A stretch of 5,732 nucleotides of DNA from Chlorobiota bacterium (GCA_030632095.1 DAOVJU010000255.1:1-5732); one strand, 5' to 3'; shown: positions 1 through 5,714, numbered from the stretch's first letter. Numbers and translations: made by a program. The notes: generated by a model from the letters alone, not told the origin.

Positions 1-156
1 AATTTCTGGCAACCATAGTAACAGTTGTCTGTCGCCAATTATGAGCTGATTCTATAGGAGGATTTGTTATATTATAAAGCCTTATAATGAAGAAAATAAT
101 AAGCCAGAAACGAATATCAAATAAAATTTCTTTTTTGCTGAAAATAATCTGATCAT
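1..156 (-). CDS. 5' end of GT39/ArnT-like membrane glycosyltransferase, partial, apparent -1 frameshift
   Basis: This is the start of a minus-strand gene that leaves the window on the left. From position 130 leftwards one frame is open to the edge and reads as a hydrophobic segment (IRFWLIIFFIIRLYNI) followed by NPPIESAHNWRQ and a stretch ending VARN. That is the look of the first transmembrane helix and first periplasmic loop, with its acidic residue, of GT-C enzymes such as the ArnT/PMT-like family 39 proteins that move sugars from lipid carriers. This frame has no ATG, GTG or TTG after its upstream stop at 167-169. An ATG at 154-156 opens the neighbouring frame, which stops at 82-84 after 24 codons. 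Joining them at the A AAA AAG heptamer (130-136) gives a natural N-terminus, MIRLFSAKKEILFDIRFW. A one-base deletion, a sequencing error, slippage, or an ATT start could explain it. The gene lies 111 bp downstream of another membrane protein on the same strand. The family call rests on about 40 residues. Confidence 0.5.
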
Positions 157-267
157 TTGGTCTTAGTTAACTTTTTAAAAATTGTTGCATCTAATTTTTA
201 ATCGGTTCTTGATTTTAACTCTCATCTTCTCTTCCCGGCAGATATAATTCAAAGAGCCGCAATAATT

Positions 268-1725
268 TTAGTTGTCTTTTTGAAAGTAATATTTCTTTTC
301 CGGAGTAACATTCCAATAAAAAAGAATTTTAGCATTTCTTTCAGATTGAGTAAAATCACTAATTATATCCCATGCCATTACAGGACAATCTGAATTCAAG
401 AGTACAATTTGTTCATTGGATTGCGCAATGTATTCAATCGCCTGTCTTTCACATACATAACTTTCAGGATTGTCAAATTGATCAGCATTGGTAAATATCA
501 ATAACAATATAGTAACACCAATTGTATATAATGTTTTATATTTTTTAGAAATATTTATTATCAAGAAATATGTTGAAATTCCAAAAATAAAAATAATAGC
601 TATTGTAATAGGCATTATAGTATCATACCTGAGAATGTTCGGACGATAACCTCTAAAACCACCTAGAGGAAGTAATAAAATATAGCATAGTGAAAATAGG
701 CCAATCCATTTCAATAGAAAAATGATTTTTTTCCCTTCAGCATTTTTGAAATGTTTTTTAATGATAATTGCATTAATTGTAATCATTACAAAAAGCAAAG
801 GAAAACCTAATTTTGATGTAAATTGTTTAAAAATCCCGACAGGTAGCTTTGCATATCTTTCCAATAAAGGAATATAGTTTTTTATACTATAATCGTTGTT
901 CATTCCAATATAAAGCGAATAAAGGCTTAAAAAACAGAATGTTACGAAATAGAATATAATATAATTTGGTATTCTCTTTATAGCAGAAAGTATTTTTATT
1001 GTAAATGTAAATTTTAATGATTTATCATAATTTATCCAGAATAAATAAACTAATATAAAAGGACAAACTATAAGAACTACACCGGGAACCAACGGTCCAT
1101 TCAATGCTAAAAAAACTATCATAATAGCCAATAAAACTTTTATTGTATAGCTATTTTTTGGTTTATGTTGATTATAAATTGACCTATAAAAAGGTAAAAA
1201 GAATAATAACAACAAACCGAGTGGTAATGCATAAAAAAATGTGTACGTAATTGACCGGTCAATTATGCCCATATATCGATTATATCCAGCTGTTTGAAAT
1301 AAAGGAGTTATTATAATTGCAGCATATAGGAATTTATTATTTAATAAGTTACCAGTTCCTGAAATATAAATTGCAATTAAATATATTATCAATAATTGAA
1401 TAATAGTTTTGGCTATCGCACATGATAAATAAATACTTTCAATAGGATCAACAAATTTTTGTAAAAACAAAGGAACTTTTTTGAAATATGTTGATGTAGT
1501 CCAATGTGCAAAAAAACGATTTGGGCTTAAATATTTTTCATTTTTAACTAATGCACTTATACCAAAAGGATCATGTAAAACATAATAAGATCCCTTATCC
1601 GGGATGGGCAATGTTATTTCAGACAAATCCCCATCTAGTGGTGTACGATAATGCTGGTAAAAAGAAAAAGCAGTATCTAATATTAAGAATGTTAAAAACA
1701 TAATATATAAATATCTGTTTAACAT
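268..1725 (-). CDS. Multi-pass inner-membrane protein, GT-C glycosyltransferase-like, function unknown
   Basis: This 485-residue protein has about ten to eleven predicted membrane helices, roughly at residues 5-23, 103-122, 131-150, 160-180, 196-230 (two), 254-273, 307-323, 334-354, 370-391 and 399-413. It ends in a soluble tail of about 70 residues. A long loop after helix 1 (about 24-100) carries an acidic DGD at 31-33. A motif with GGFRGYRPN and RYDT (about 355-369) precedes a late helix. A first outside loop with acidic residues, followed by many helices, is the layout of GT-C enzymes that use polyprenyl-phosphate sugars, but I do not recognise a named family and no catalytic residue is proven. 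The neighbouring partial gene downstream also looks GT-C-like, which supports a role in surface glycan or glycolipid assembly. The ATG at 1723-1725 gives a sensible N-terminal helix, and no Shine-Dalgarno sequence is visible. The DUF262 gene upstream ends 82 bp away, so co-transcription is possible but not shown. Confidence 0.8.
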   Translation of the reverse strand: MLNRYLYIMFLTFLILDTAFSFYQHYRTPLDGDLSEITLPIPDKGSYYVLHDPFGISALVKNEKYLSPNRFFAHWTTSTYFKKVPLFLQKFVDPIESIYLSCAIAKTIIQLLIIYLIAIYISGTGNLLNNKFLYAAIIITPLFQTAGYNRYMGIIDRSITYTFFYALPLGLLLLFFLPFYRSIYNQHKPKNSYTIKVLLAIMIVFLALNGPLVPGVVLIVCPFILVYLFWINYDKSLKFTFTIKILSAIKRIPNYIIFYFVTFCFLSLYSLYIGMNNDYSIKNYIPLLERYAKLPVGIFKQFTSKLGFPLLFVMITINAIIIKKHFKNAEGKKIIFLLKWIGLFSLCYILLLPLGGFRGYRPNILRYDTIMPITIAIIFIFGISTYFLIINISKKYKTLYTIGVTILLLIFTNADQFDNPESYVCERQAIEYIAQSNEQIVLLNSDCPVMAWDIISDFTQSERNAKILFYWNVTPEKKYYFQKDN

Positions 1726-1807
1726 AACAAAAATGCTTTAATTGGATATTAATAATTTAGATTTATAAATATTTACTATTTAAGAAATGATTTTAAAATT
1801 CAAAATC

Positions 1808-2908
1808 TTAACTCAACATTTCCTTAATCCAGTTTATATCTTCTTTTATTTTAGCATGATTTGCTATGGAATAGCGCTTTGAAAATTTAGCGTCCCAAAA
1901 CCATTTTTCAACTTCTTTCTTGTGTTCATCTAAAATTGAATCAAATCCTGATTTGAAGAAATAATATTGAATAACAGGTATAAAAAGCTGATATGTAGAA
2001 AAATCGTTCCGGATATTCATGTTTTTCATAAAATCAATCGTATTGTTAATTGATTGTTTTGTTTGTTCCCAGTTATTCTTGCAAATATCAGCCGTAAGTT
2101 TTAATTGTGATGTATTCCGGCAATCTTCAGAAACATTAATTGCTAAAGCCTGGGTAAACACTTTGTTACTCAGATTGCCATATTTTTTCATTGTTCGCTG
2201 GTTATTGAAATCTTTAATTTTGTCTTTCAGATCAAAAGATTTATCCCAGGTTGTTGCCTGAACAAGGTCAAAAATTGATAATCGTTTTCCTCCCTGGTTG
2301 ATACGCTCAAAAATTTCAACCACTTCATCAAGGTCTTCGTTATATGATTTAACTATGCTAATAGGGTAGTTCATAAATATCTGATGACACTCGTGAAGTA
2401 CTTTGGCGTAGTTTGTTTTGTTTTTCCGGTCTTTCAAAGCCTGATCTGCATAAATTTCCATGAAAGTATCATGGTCAAAAATCTTCCAGACCGGGACATT
2501 GTTTTTTTCGCGTTTTAGCCTGGGCACATGGAAATTTTGCCGGTCAAGATTATAACTTATCTGGCTATAATCAACGCCATTGATTTTTTTGCCTCGTAAC
2601 GACATGTATAATGAAATAATGCGTTGCTGGCCATCCAGAATAAATTTGTACTTATCATGATCAATGATTCCGGGCAAATCAAGATCTTCTGTTTCACGTA
2701 TAAAATTTTTATATTTCTTTGGGGCTATCCATAAGAAAAAACTACCAATTGGATACTGATTGCCAATACTATTTAAGAGCTTTATAATTTTGGGCCGCTC
2801 CCAGATATATCCTCTTTGGAAACGTGGAATTTTAATCTGGCCAATTTCAAGCTCAGCAATAAGTTTTTTTAAATTCCAGTTGTTTATGATCTCAAGTTTT
2901 TGCTTCAT
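1808..2908 (-). CDS. DUF262 (GmrS/ParB-like) domain protein lacking an HNH half
   Basis: The 366-residue protein carries the DUF262 signature motifs in order: IPRFQRGYIW at residues 27-36, DGQQR at 92-96, and FERINQGGKRLS at 200-211. The family has a ParB-like fold thought to bind and hydrolyse nucleotides, and forms the N-terminal half of GmrSD and of SspE-type anti-phage proteins. Those enzymes normally continue into a DUF1524 HNH nuclease. Here the C-terminus is a helical region with WFW at 336-338 and RYS at 345-347, and I see no HNH pattern, so this is a stand-alone DUF262 protein of about the length of the single-domain members. The start is fixed by an in-frame TAA 12 bp upstream of the ATG at 2906-2908. 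The gene is divergent from the secreted repeat protein across a 283-bp intergenic region. Its role is unknown; DNA-related or defence activity is inferred from family membership only. It could also need a nuclease partner encoded outside the window. Confidence 0.88.
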   Translation of the reverse strand: MKQKLEIINNWNLKKLIAELEIGQIKIPRFQRGYIWERPKIIKLLNSIGNQYPIGSFFLWIAPKKYKNFIRETEDLDLPGIIDHDKYKFILDGQQRIISLYMSLRGKKINGVDYSQISYNLDRQNFHVPRLKREKNNVPVWKIFDHDTFMEIYADQALKDRKNKTNYAKVLHECHQIFMNYPISIVKSYNEDLDEVVEIFERINQGGKRLSIFDLVQATTWDKSFDLKDKIKDFNNQRTMKKYGNLSNKVFTQALAINVSEDCRNTSQLKLTADICKNNWEQTKQSINNTIDFMKNMNIRNDFSTYQLFIPVIQYYFFKSGFDSILDEHKKEVEKWFWDAKFSKRYSIANHAKIKEDINWIKEMLS

Positions 2909-2921
2909 CCTGAATGATTAA

Positions 2922-2979
2922 AATGTCTTTGCAGGTTAATTATTTATCCGAAAATACGAATTAATTTTCAAAAGACATT
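2922..2979. repeat. 9-bp inverted repeat in the leader region of the DUF262 gene
   Basis: AATGTCTTT at 2922-2930 is exactly complementary to AAAGACATT at 2971-2979, with 40 bp between. The pair begins 13 bp upstream of the DUF262 start and brackets the place where its promoter should lie. A TATTTTCG sequence on the minus strand inside the bracket resembles the Bacteroidota -7 box TAnnTTTG with one mismatch, but no -33 TTG element is properly spaced. It may be an operator or an mRNA leader hairpin; chance is also possible in AT-rich DNA. Confidence 0.35.
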
Positions 2980-3038
2980 ATTGAGTTATTAACTGGTTTT
3001 TAACCTTATTGTTAATGTATTCCATTTTTTACTCAAAA

Positions 3039-3074
3039 TGTACAAAACTGTACGACTGTGTACAATTTCGTACA
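3039..3074. promoter_or_regulatory. Four GTAC boxes at exact 10-bp spacing, probable upstream activator sites
   Basis: GTAC occurs at 3040, 3050, 3060 and 3070, three of the four as TGTAC and one as CGTAC. The boxes pair into two dyads of the form GTACA-N4-TGTAC: a perfect one at 3040-3053 and one with a single mismatch at 3060-3073. Their centres are 20 bp apart, two helical turns, so all four boxes lie on one face of the DNA. The array is centred about 112 bp upstream of the predicted sigma-54 start site, the usual distance for dimers of an enhancer-binding protein. The array is seen directly; its role as activator binding site is inferred. Confidence 0.65.
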
Positions 3075-3122
3075 GATTTAATGCAGTTTTATTTTGCATA
3101 AAAATAATTTAAAACGTAGATA

Positions 3123-3157
3123 TACAATACATTAAAAACCTTGGCATTTGTATTGTA
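3123..3157. repeat. 9-bp inverted repeat enclosing the -24/-12 promoter
   Basis: TACAATACA at 3123-3131 is perfectly complementary to TGTATTGTA at 3149-3157, separated by 17 bp. The -24 element lies in the spacer and the -12 element lies inside the right arm. Such a dyad could be a second operator whose occupation would block RNA polymerase, or it may only reflect promoter sequence constraints. Confidence 0.4.
3141..3157 (+). promoter_or_regulatory. Sigma-54-type -24/-12 promoter for the secreted repeat protein
   Basis: The sequence TTGGCATTTGTATTGTA aligns with the sigma-54 consensus YTGGCACGRNNNTTGCW. The invariant GG (3143-3144) and the TTG of the -12 element (3153-3155) have the correct spacing, and the final GC is replaced by GT. 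Transcription would start near 3168, giving a leader of about 24 nt before the ATG at 3192. A Bacteroidota housekeeping promoter (TTG plus TAnnTTTG) was not found in this interval. A sigma-54 promoter needs an ATP-dependent activator, which fits the GTAC array upstream. Confidence 0.65.
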
Positions 3158-3191
3158 AGATGGTTTACAGATTATTAAAAAATGAATTGAG

Positions 3192-3581
3192 ATGAAAACA
3201 CTAAAACTAACAAACAGAATTTTAAAAAGCCTTGCAATAACAGCGCTAATGGTTTTGACAGTGAATGTATTTGCGGATGGTGATGGTAAATCATCTTGCT
3301 CGAATGCAAAGAATGATTCGGCTGGATTGAAAAATGCAGCAAACGCTGAGATGTCAGTTCCTGCCCCATTGGGTATGGCATGGATGGTTGAAGAATTTGA
3401 AGAAGAACTTGAAGTTTTAGATATTGAAGCAACTTATGAAATGCGGCCTTTATGGAATGTTGAAGCAATTGAACTTGAGTTAGAGGTAAAAGAATATAAA
3501 CCAACTGAAGAAGTAATTCCATATTGGATGATCGAAGAAGAAGAACCGGAATTAGAAGTTAAGGATATTGTTCTAAACTAA
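3192..3581 (+). CDS. Small secreted acidic protein with three 24-residue Trp/Glu repeats
   Basis: This 129-residue protein starts with a signal peptide: a basic N-terminus (MKTLKLTNRILK), a hydrophobic core at about 14-27, and a likely cleavage after VFA at residue 28. A Ser/Asn-rich linker with one Cys (36) follows. The rest is built from three tandem units beginning at 62, 86 and 110, with Trp at 64, 88 and 112, exactly 24 apart. Each unit reads W-[MN]-[VI]-E and then E-x-E-L-E-V (the first as E-E-E-L-E-V); the last unit is shortened to 20 residues. The repeats are strongly acidic, mostly Glu. I recognise no named domain. Export to periplasm or surface is inferred from the signal peptide, and the single Cys is not at a lipobox position. 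An upstream ATG at 3182 stops after two codons, which supports this start. The gene stands alone between a sigma-54-type promoter and an intrinsic terminator, so it is probably an inducible single-gene unit. Metal binding, envelope stress or adhesion roles are only guesses. Confidence 0.8.
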   Translation: MKTLKLTNRILKSLAITALMVLTVNVFADGDGKSSCSNAKNDSAGLKNAANAEMSVPAPLGMAWMVEEFEEELEVLDIEATYEMRPLWNVEAIELELEVKEYKPTEEVIPYWMIEEEEPELEVKDIVLN

Positions 3582-3627
3582 ACGTTTTCATAAGTTCAAA
3601 CCTATATATAACCGATTATTATTTATT

Positions 3628-3660
3628 TAGCCCTGGGTTTTTTCCGGGGCTATTTTTTTT
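3628..3660 (+). terminator. Rho-independent terminator after the secreted repeat protein
   Basis: TAGCCCTGG at 3628-3636 pairs with CCGGGGCTA at 3644-3652 (nine pairs, one of them a T-G wobble) around a 7-nt loop. It is followed by eight T residues at 3653-3660. It lies 46 bp past the stop codon and separates this unit from the zinc-ribbon-like gene downstream. Confidence 0.92.
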
Positions 3661-3750
3661 AGTGAAGATATAAAGACAAGTAGTAACATAAAAATAAAAG
3701 CAGTAATTTAGTAAAATTTCAATAAATTATTAACCTTTTAAAATTCGAAT

Positions 3751-4143
3751 ATGAAAACAAAATATTTATGCCCCGAATGTAATGGTATCTTAAACATAGA
3801 TGAAGACATTATCTTAATTGCAAAAAAAAAGAATGGGGAAAAGGGATTTTTATTATTGCATACAAAATTAGGAAATTATGACCATAAAATGGATTCTACT
3901 CTTAAGATAGAGCAAGGTGAACAGGTTGATTTCTTTTGTCCGTTATGTCAAATTAAACTTGAATATCATAAGAAAAAAACAAACCTGTCTAAACTTATTA
4001 GAATAGATGAAAATGATAAGGAATCACAAGTAATTTTTTCAAATATATATGGTGAAAAAGCTACCTATCATGTAGAAGATAAGAAAGTGCTTTCTTTTGG
4101 ACAACAGGCTCAAAAGTACACTGATCCGGAATGGTTTTTATAG
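3751..4143 (+). CDS. Zinc-ribbon-like protein with two CxxC pairs, function unknown
   Basis: The 130-residue protein has CPEC at residues 7-10 and CPLC at 63-66, a four-Cys set typical of a structural zinc ribbon. About 52 residues lie between the pairs, rich in Lys and containing HTKLGNYDHK. The C-terminal half is predicted as mixed strand and ends in DPEWFL. No signal peptide or membrane segment is present, so it should be cytoplasmic. I do not recognise a characterised family; zinc binding follows from the Cys pattern and is not otherwise supported. It is separated from the upstream gene by a strong terminator and from the DUF438 gene by 139 bp, so it probably has its own promoter, although none is clear in the 90 bp before the ATG. 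A run of nine A residues at 3822-3830 encodes part of an Ala-Lys-Lys-Lys stretch and is a possible slippage point. Function could be redox or nucleic-acid related, but nothing here decides. Confidence 0.78.
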   Translation: MKTKYLCPECNGILNIDEDIILIAKKKNGEKGFLLLHTKLGNYDHKMDSTLKIEQGEQVDFFCPLCQIKLEYHKKKTNLSKLIRIDENDKESQVIFSNIYGEKATYHVEDKKVLSFGQQAQKYTDPEWFL

Positions 4144-4243
4144 TTATTTAAAATAAAAAGCACAAATATATATCGTCACTTGTTAGTATTTTGAATGTGT
4201 TGAGTATTTTAAAATTACTACAATTATAACAGCTACTAAAACT

Positions 4244-4269
4244 ATTTTAGCACGTATCTTTGCTAAAAT
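4244..4269 (+). promoter_or_regulatory. TAnnTTTG -7 box within an 8-bp dyad, probable promoter/operator of the DUF438 gene
   Basis: TATCTTTG at 4255-4262 is a perfect match to the Bacteroidota -7 consensus TAnnTTTG and lies 20 bp before the ATG at 4283. No TTG is found at the expected -33 position. The box is enclosed by a perfect inverted repeat, ATTTTAGC at 4244-4251 and GCTAAAAT at 4262-4269 with a 10-bp spacer. A dimeric regulator bound there would cover the promoter core and could repress the gene. The dyad is seen directly; the regulatory role is inferred. Confidence 0.5.
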
Positions 4270-4282
4270 CAAATCTAAAACA

Positions 4283-5479
4283 ATGTCAGAATTTACAGAT
4301 AATCATAAAAAAAGGGCTGATGATCTAAGCAATTTCATGTTTGGCCTCATGAAAGGAGAAAAGGGAATTGAATTAGTCAAGAAACATAACTTAATAACTG
4401 AAAATTACATTCCTGTTGATATATTAATGGCATTTGATAATGTTTTTGAAGTTGAAAAAGATATTGAAAAAATAAAAATTGCCTCGAATAAACTATTTAA
4501 CATTCTTTATAAAACCCTAAATAAATACCCGGCTATTCAACCAAAAAAAAACAGTTTCCTTTATTATTTGAACGAGGACAACAAGCAAATTGATAAAATA
4601 TTAAAACAAATACGCCCTTTAATAAAGCAATTGAATAAAGAAGTAACCGAACAAGTTATAAAACAATTGATTAATACATTCTCGGATCTTTTAAAAATTG
4701 ACAATCATTATGCGATCAAAGAAAATATACTTTTCCCTGCTCTTGAAAAAGAATGGCAATATTTTCAGTGTATAAAACTAATGTGGTCTTTTCATGATGA
4801 TATTAGACGAAAAATAAAGGAGATAATTTCCATTCTTGAAAATGAGAATTTTAACATTAAAGAGTTTAACAGGATTTCTGCTGAAATTTATTTTAACATT
4901 TATACTATTATTTTTAGGGAAGAAAAGGTTTTAAATCCGGTTATCCTGGAGAGCTTTAACAATGAATTATTAGAAAATATGCTTGCAGAAAGCATGGAAA
5001 TTGGATTCTCTTTTATTAAACCGGCAATTGATAAAAATAAAGATACCTTAAGCACAAAAGCAGTTCAGGGAAAAATTAATTTGCCAACAGGCAGTATTAC
5101 TACAGAACAAATACAGCTAATTTTTAATCATCTTCCTGTGGATATCACCTTTGTAGACGAAAACGATAAAGTGCAGTATTTTTCAACTCCAAGGCATAGA
5201 ATTTTCCCGCGAACAAAGGCTATTATTGGCAGAGATATTCGTAATTGCCACCCACCTGAAAGCGTACATGTAGTTACAGATATTGTTGAATCTTTTCGTA
5301 AAGGCAAAGAAGATTCTGCAAGCTTTTGGATTAAAATGAAAAAGCAATACATACTTATTCGGTATTTTGCTGTGCGGGACGAAGAAAATGAGTATAAAGG
5401 AGTACTGGAAGTAAGCCAGGAAATCAGCAAAATTCAAGCAATTAAAGGTGAAAAACGCATTTTAGATTGGAGCAAATAA
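4283..5479 (+). CDS. DUF438 / hemerythrin-like / PAS sensor-type protein
   Basis: This is a 398-residue cytoplasmic protein with three parts. Residues 1-75 match the helical DUF438 N-terminus. Residues 90-225 resemble a hemerythrin-like four-helix bundle, with HY..KENILFP at 142-152 (H142, E147), MWSFHDDIR at 167-175 (H171) and REEKVLNP at 212-219. Residues 275-397 form the PAS domain of this family, with LPVDITFVDEND, IFPRTKAIIGR, NCHPPESVHVV (C322, H323), IRYFAVRDE and the terminal KRILDW. Relatives usually carry a further His near the start of the bundle, in an HP..EN context; here that position reads NSFLYYLNEDN, so a full di-iron site is doubtful. No kinase or DNA-binding output domain is present. 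A role sensing oxygen, nitric oxide or redox state is inferred from domain type only. The length is close to the 400 or so residues I expect for the family. The gene has its own -7 box and appears monocistronic, with no clear terminator after it. Confidence 0.9.
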   Translation: MSEFTDNHKKRADDLSNFMFGLMKGEKGIELVKKHNLITENYIPVDILMAFDNVFEVEKDIEKIKIASNKLFNILYKTLNKYPAIQPKKNSFLYYLNEDNKQIDKILKQIRPLIKQLNKEVTEQVIKQLINTFSDLLKIDNHYAIKENILFPALEKEWQYFQCIKLMWSFHDDIRRKIKEIISILENENFNIKEFNRISAEIYFNIYTIIFREEKVLNPVILESFNNELLENMLAESMEIGFSFIKPAIDKNKDTLSTKAVQGKINLPTGSITTEQIQLIFNHLPVDITFVDENDKVQYFSTPRHRIFPRTKAIIGRDIRNCHPPESVHVVTDIVESFRKGKEDSASFWIKMKKQYILIRYFAVRDEENEYKGVLEVSQEISKIQAIKGEKRILDWSK

Positions 5480-5489
5480 AAAACACACA

Positions 5490-5530
5490 CGCGTTACACT
5501 GCGTTAAACGCACGCGATTCGGGGATTCGA
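5490..5530. repeat. GC-rich tandem and palindromic patch after the DUF438 gene
   Basis: Directly after the stop codon the base composition jumps in otherwise AT-rich DNA. CGCGTTACAC (5490-5499) and TGCGTTAAAC (5500-5509) are tandem 10-mers differing at two positions. TGCGTT-A-AACGCA (5500-5512) is a perfect hairpin, and CGCG at 5490-5493 can pair with CGCG at 5513-5516 outside it. A short direct repeat of GATTCG (5516-5521 and 5524-5529) follows. There is no T-run, so it is not an ordinary intrinsic terminator. It may be a dispersed intergenic repeat or a remnant of a mobile element. Confidence 0.45.
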
Positions 5531-5534
5531 TAAA

Positions 5535-5634
5535 TTGATATCTAAAAAATGCTTGTTAAAGATCCAATCATTATTAATGGTTGATAATCTGTAATTAGTC
5601 AAACCTGAAAAAGCATTTAAATAGTTGATATCTA
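5535..5634. repeat. 10-bp direct repeats flanking an 80-bp segment with subterminal inverted repeats
   Basis: TTGATATCTA occurs at 5535-5544 and again at 5625-5634, exactly 90 bp apart. Just inside, AAATGCTT (5547-5554) is the perfect complement of AAGCATTT (5611-5618). Direct repeats outside and inverted repeats inside give the layout of a very small non-autonomous element with target duplication, but the inverted repeats do not abut the direct repeats evenly. No open frame was seen within it. Confidence 0.35.
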
Positions 5635-5676
5635 GTGCTGTAATGTTAATAAATTAGCAATATATGTGATTCTAAA

Positions 5677-5714
5677 TTGCAAGGTTTTTCCGATATTTAA
5701 ATAAAACCTTGCAA
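5677..5714. repeat. Perfect 12-bp hairpin near the right edge
   Basis: TTGCAAGGTTTT at 5677-5688 and AAAACCTTGCAA at 5703-5714 are perfectly complementary around a 14-bp AT-rich spacer. Neither strand continues into a long T-run, so a strong intrinsic terminator is unlikely. An ATG follows at 5717-5719 with only four more codons before the edge, so the hairpin may be the end of a mobile element, an operator, or the leader of the next gene. Confidence 0.55.

Noticed and set aside
1781..1810. AT-only hairpin (GATTTT/AAAATC) just after the DUF262 stop on the minus strand
   Set aside because: The six-pair stem is almost all A-T with no strong T-run, too weak to call a terminator.
2019..2261. Open plus-strand frame opposite the DUF262 gene
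   Set aside because: It lies wholly antisense to a gene with clear family motifs and shows no domain pattern or start signal of its own.
3175..3522. Leu/Gln/His-rich minus-strand open frame opposite the secreted repeat protein
   Set aside because: Its composition is just the complement of Glu-rich repeat codons; the plus-strand protein has a signal peptide, promoter and terminator.
4203..4219. AT-rich near-palindrome around ATTTTAAAAT upstream of the DUF438 gene
   Set aside because: Such AT palindromes are frequent by chance at this base composition, and it is not positioned on a promoter element.
5128..5437. Two minus-strand open frames opposite the PAS domain
   Set aside because: They are antisense to highly conserved PAS residues and have no independent support.
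5503..5509. GTTAAAC as an integron attC core (GTTRRRY)
   Set aside because: No partner RYYYAAC box lies at attC distance upstream outside the coding region, and there is no integrase or cassette layout.
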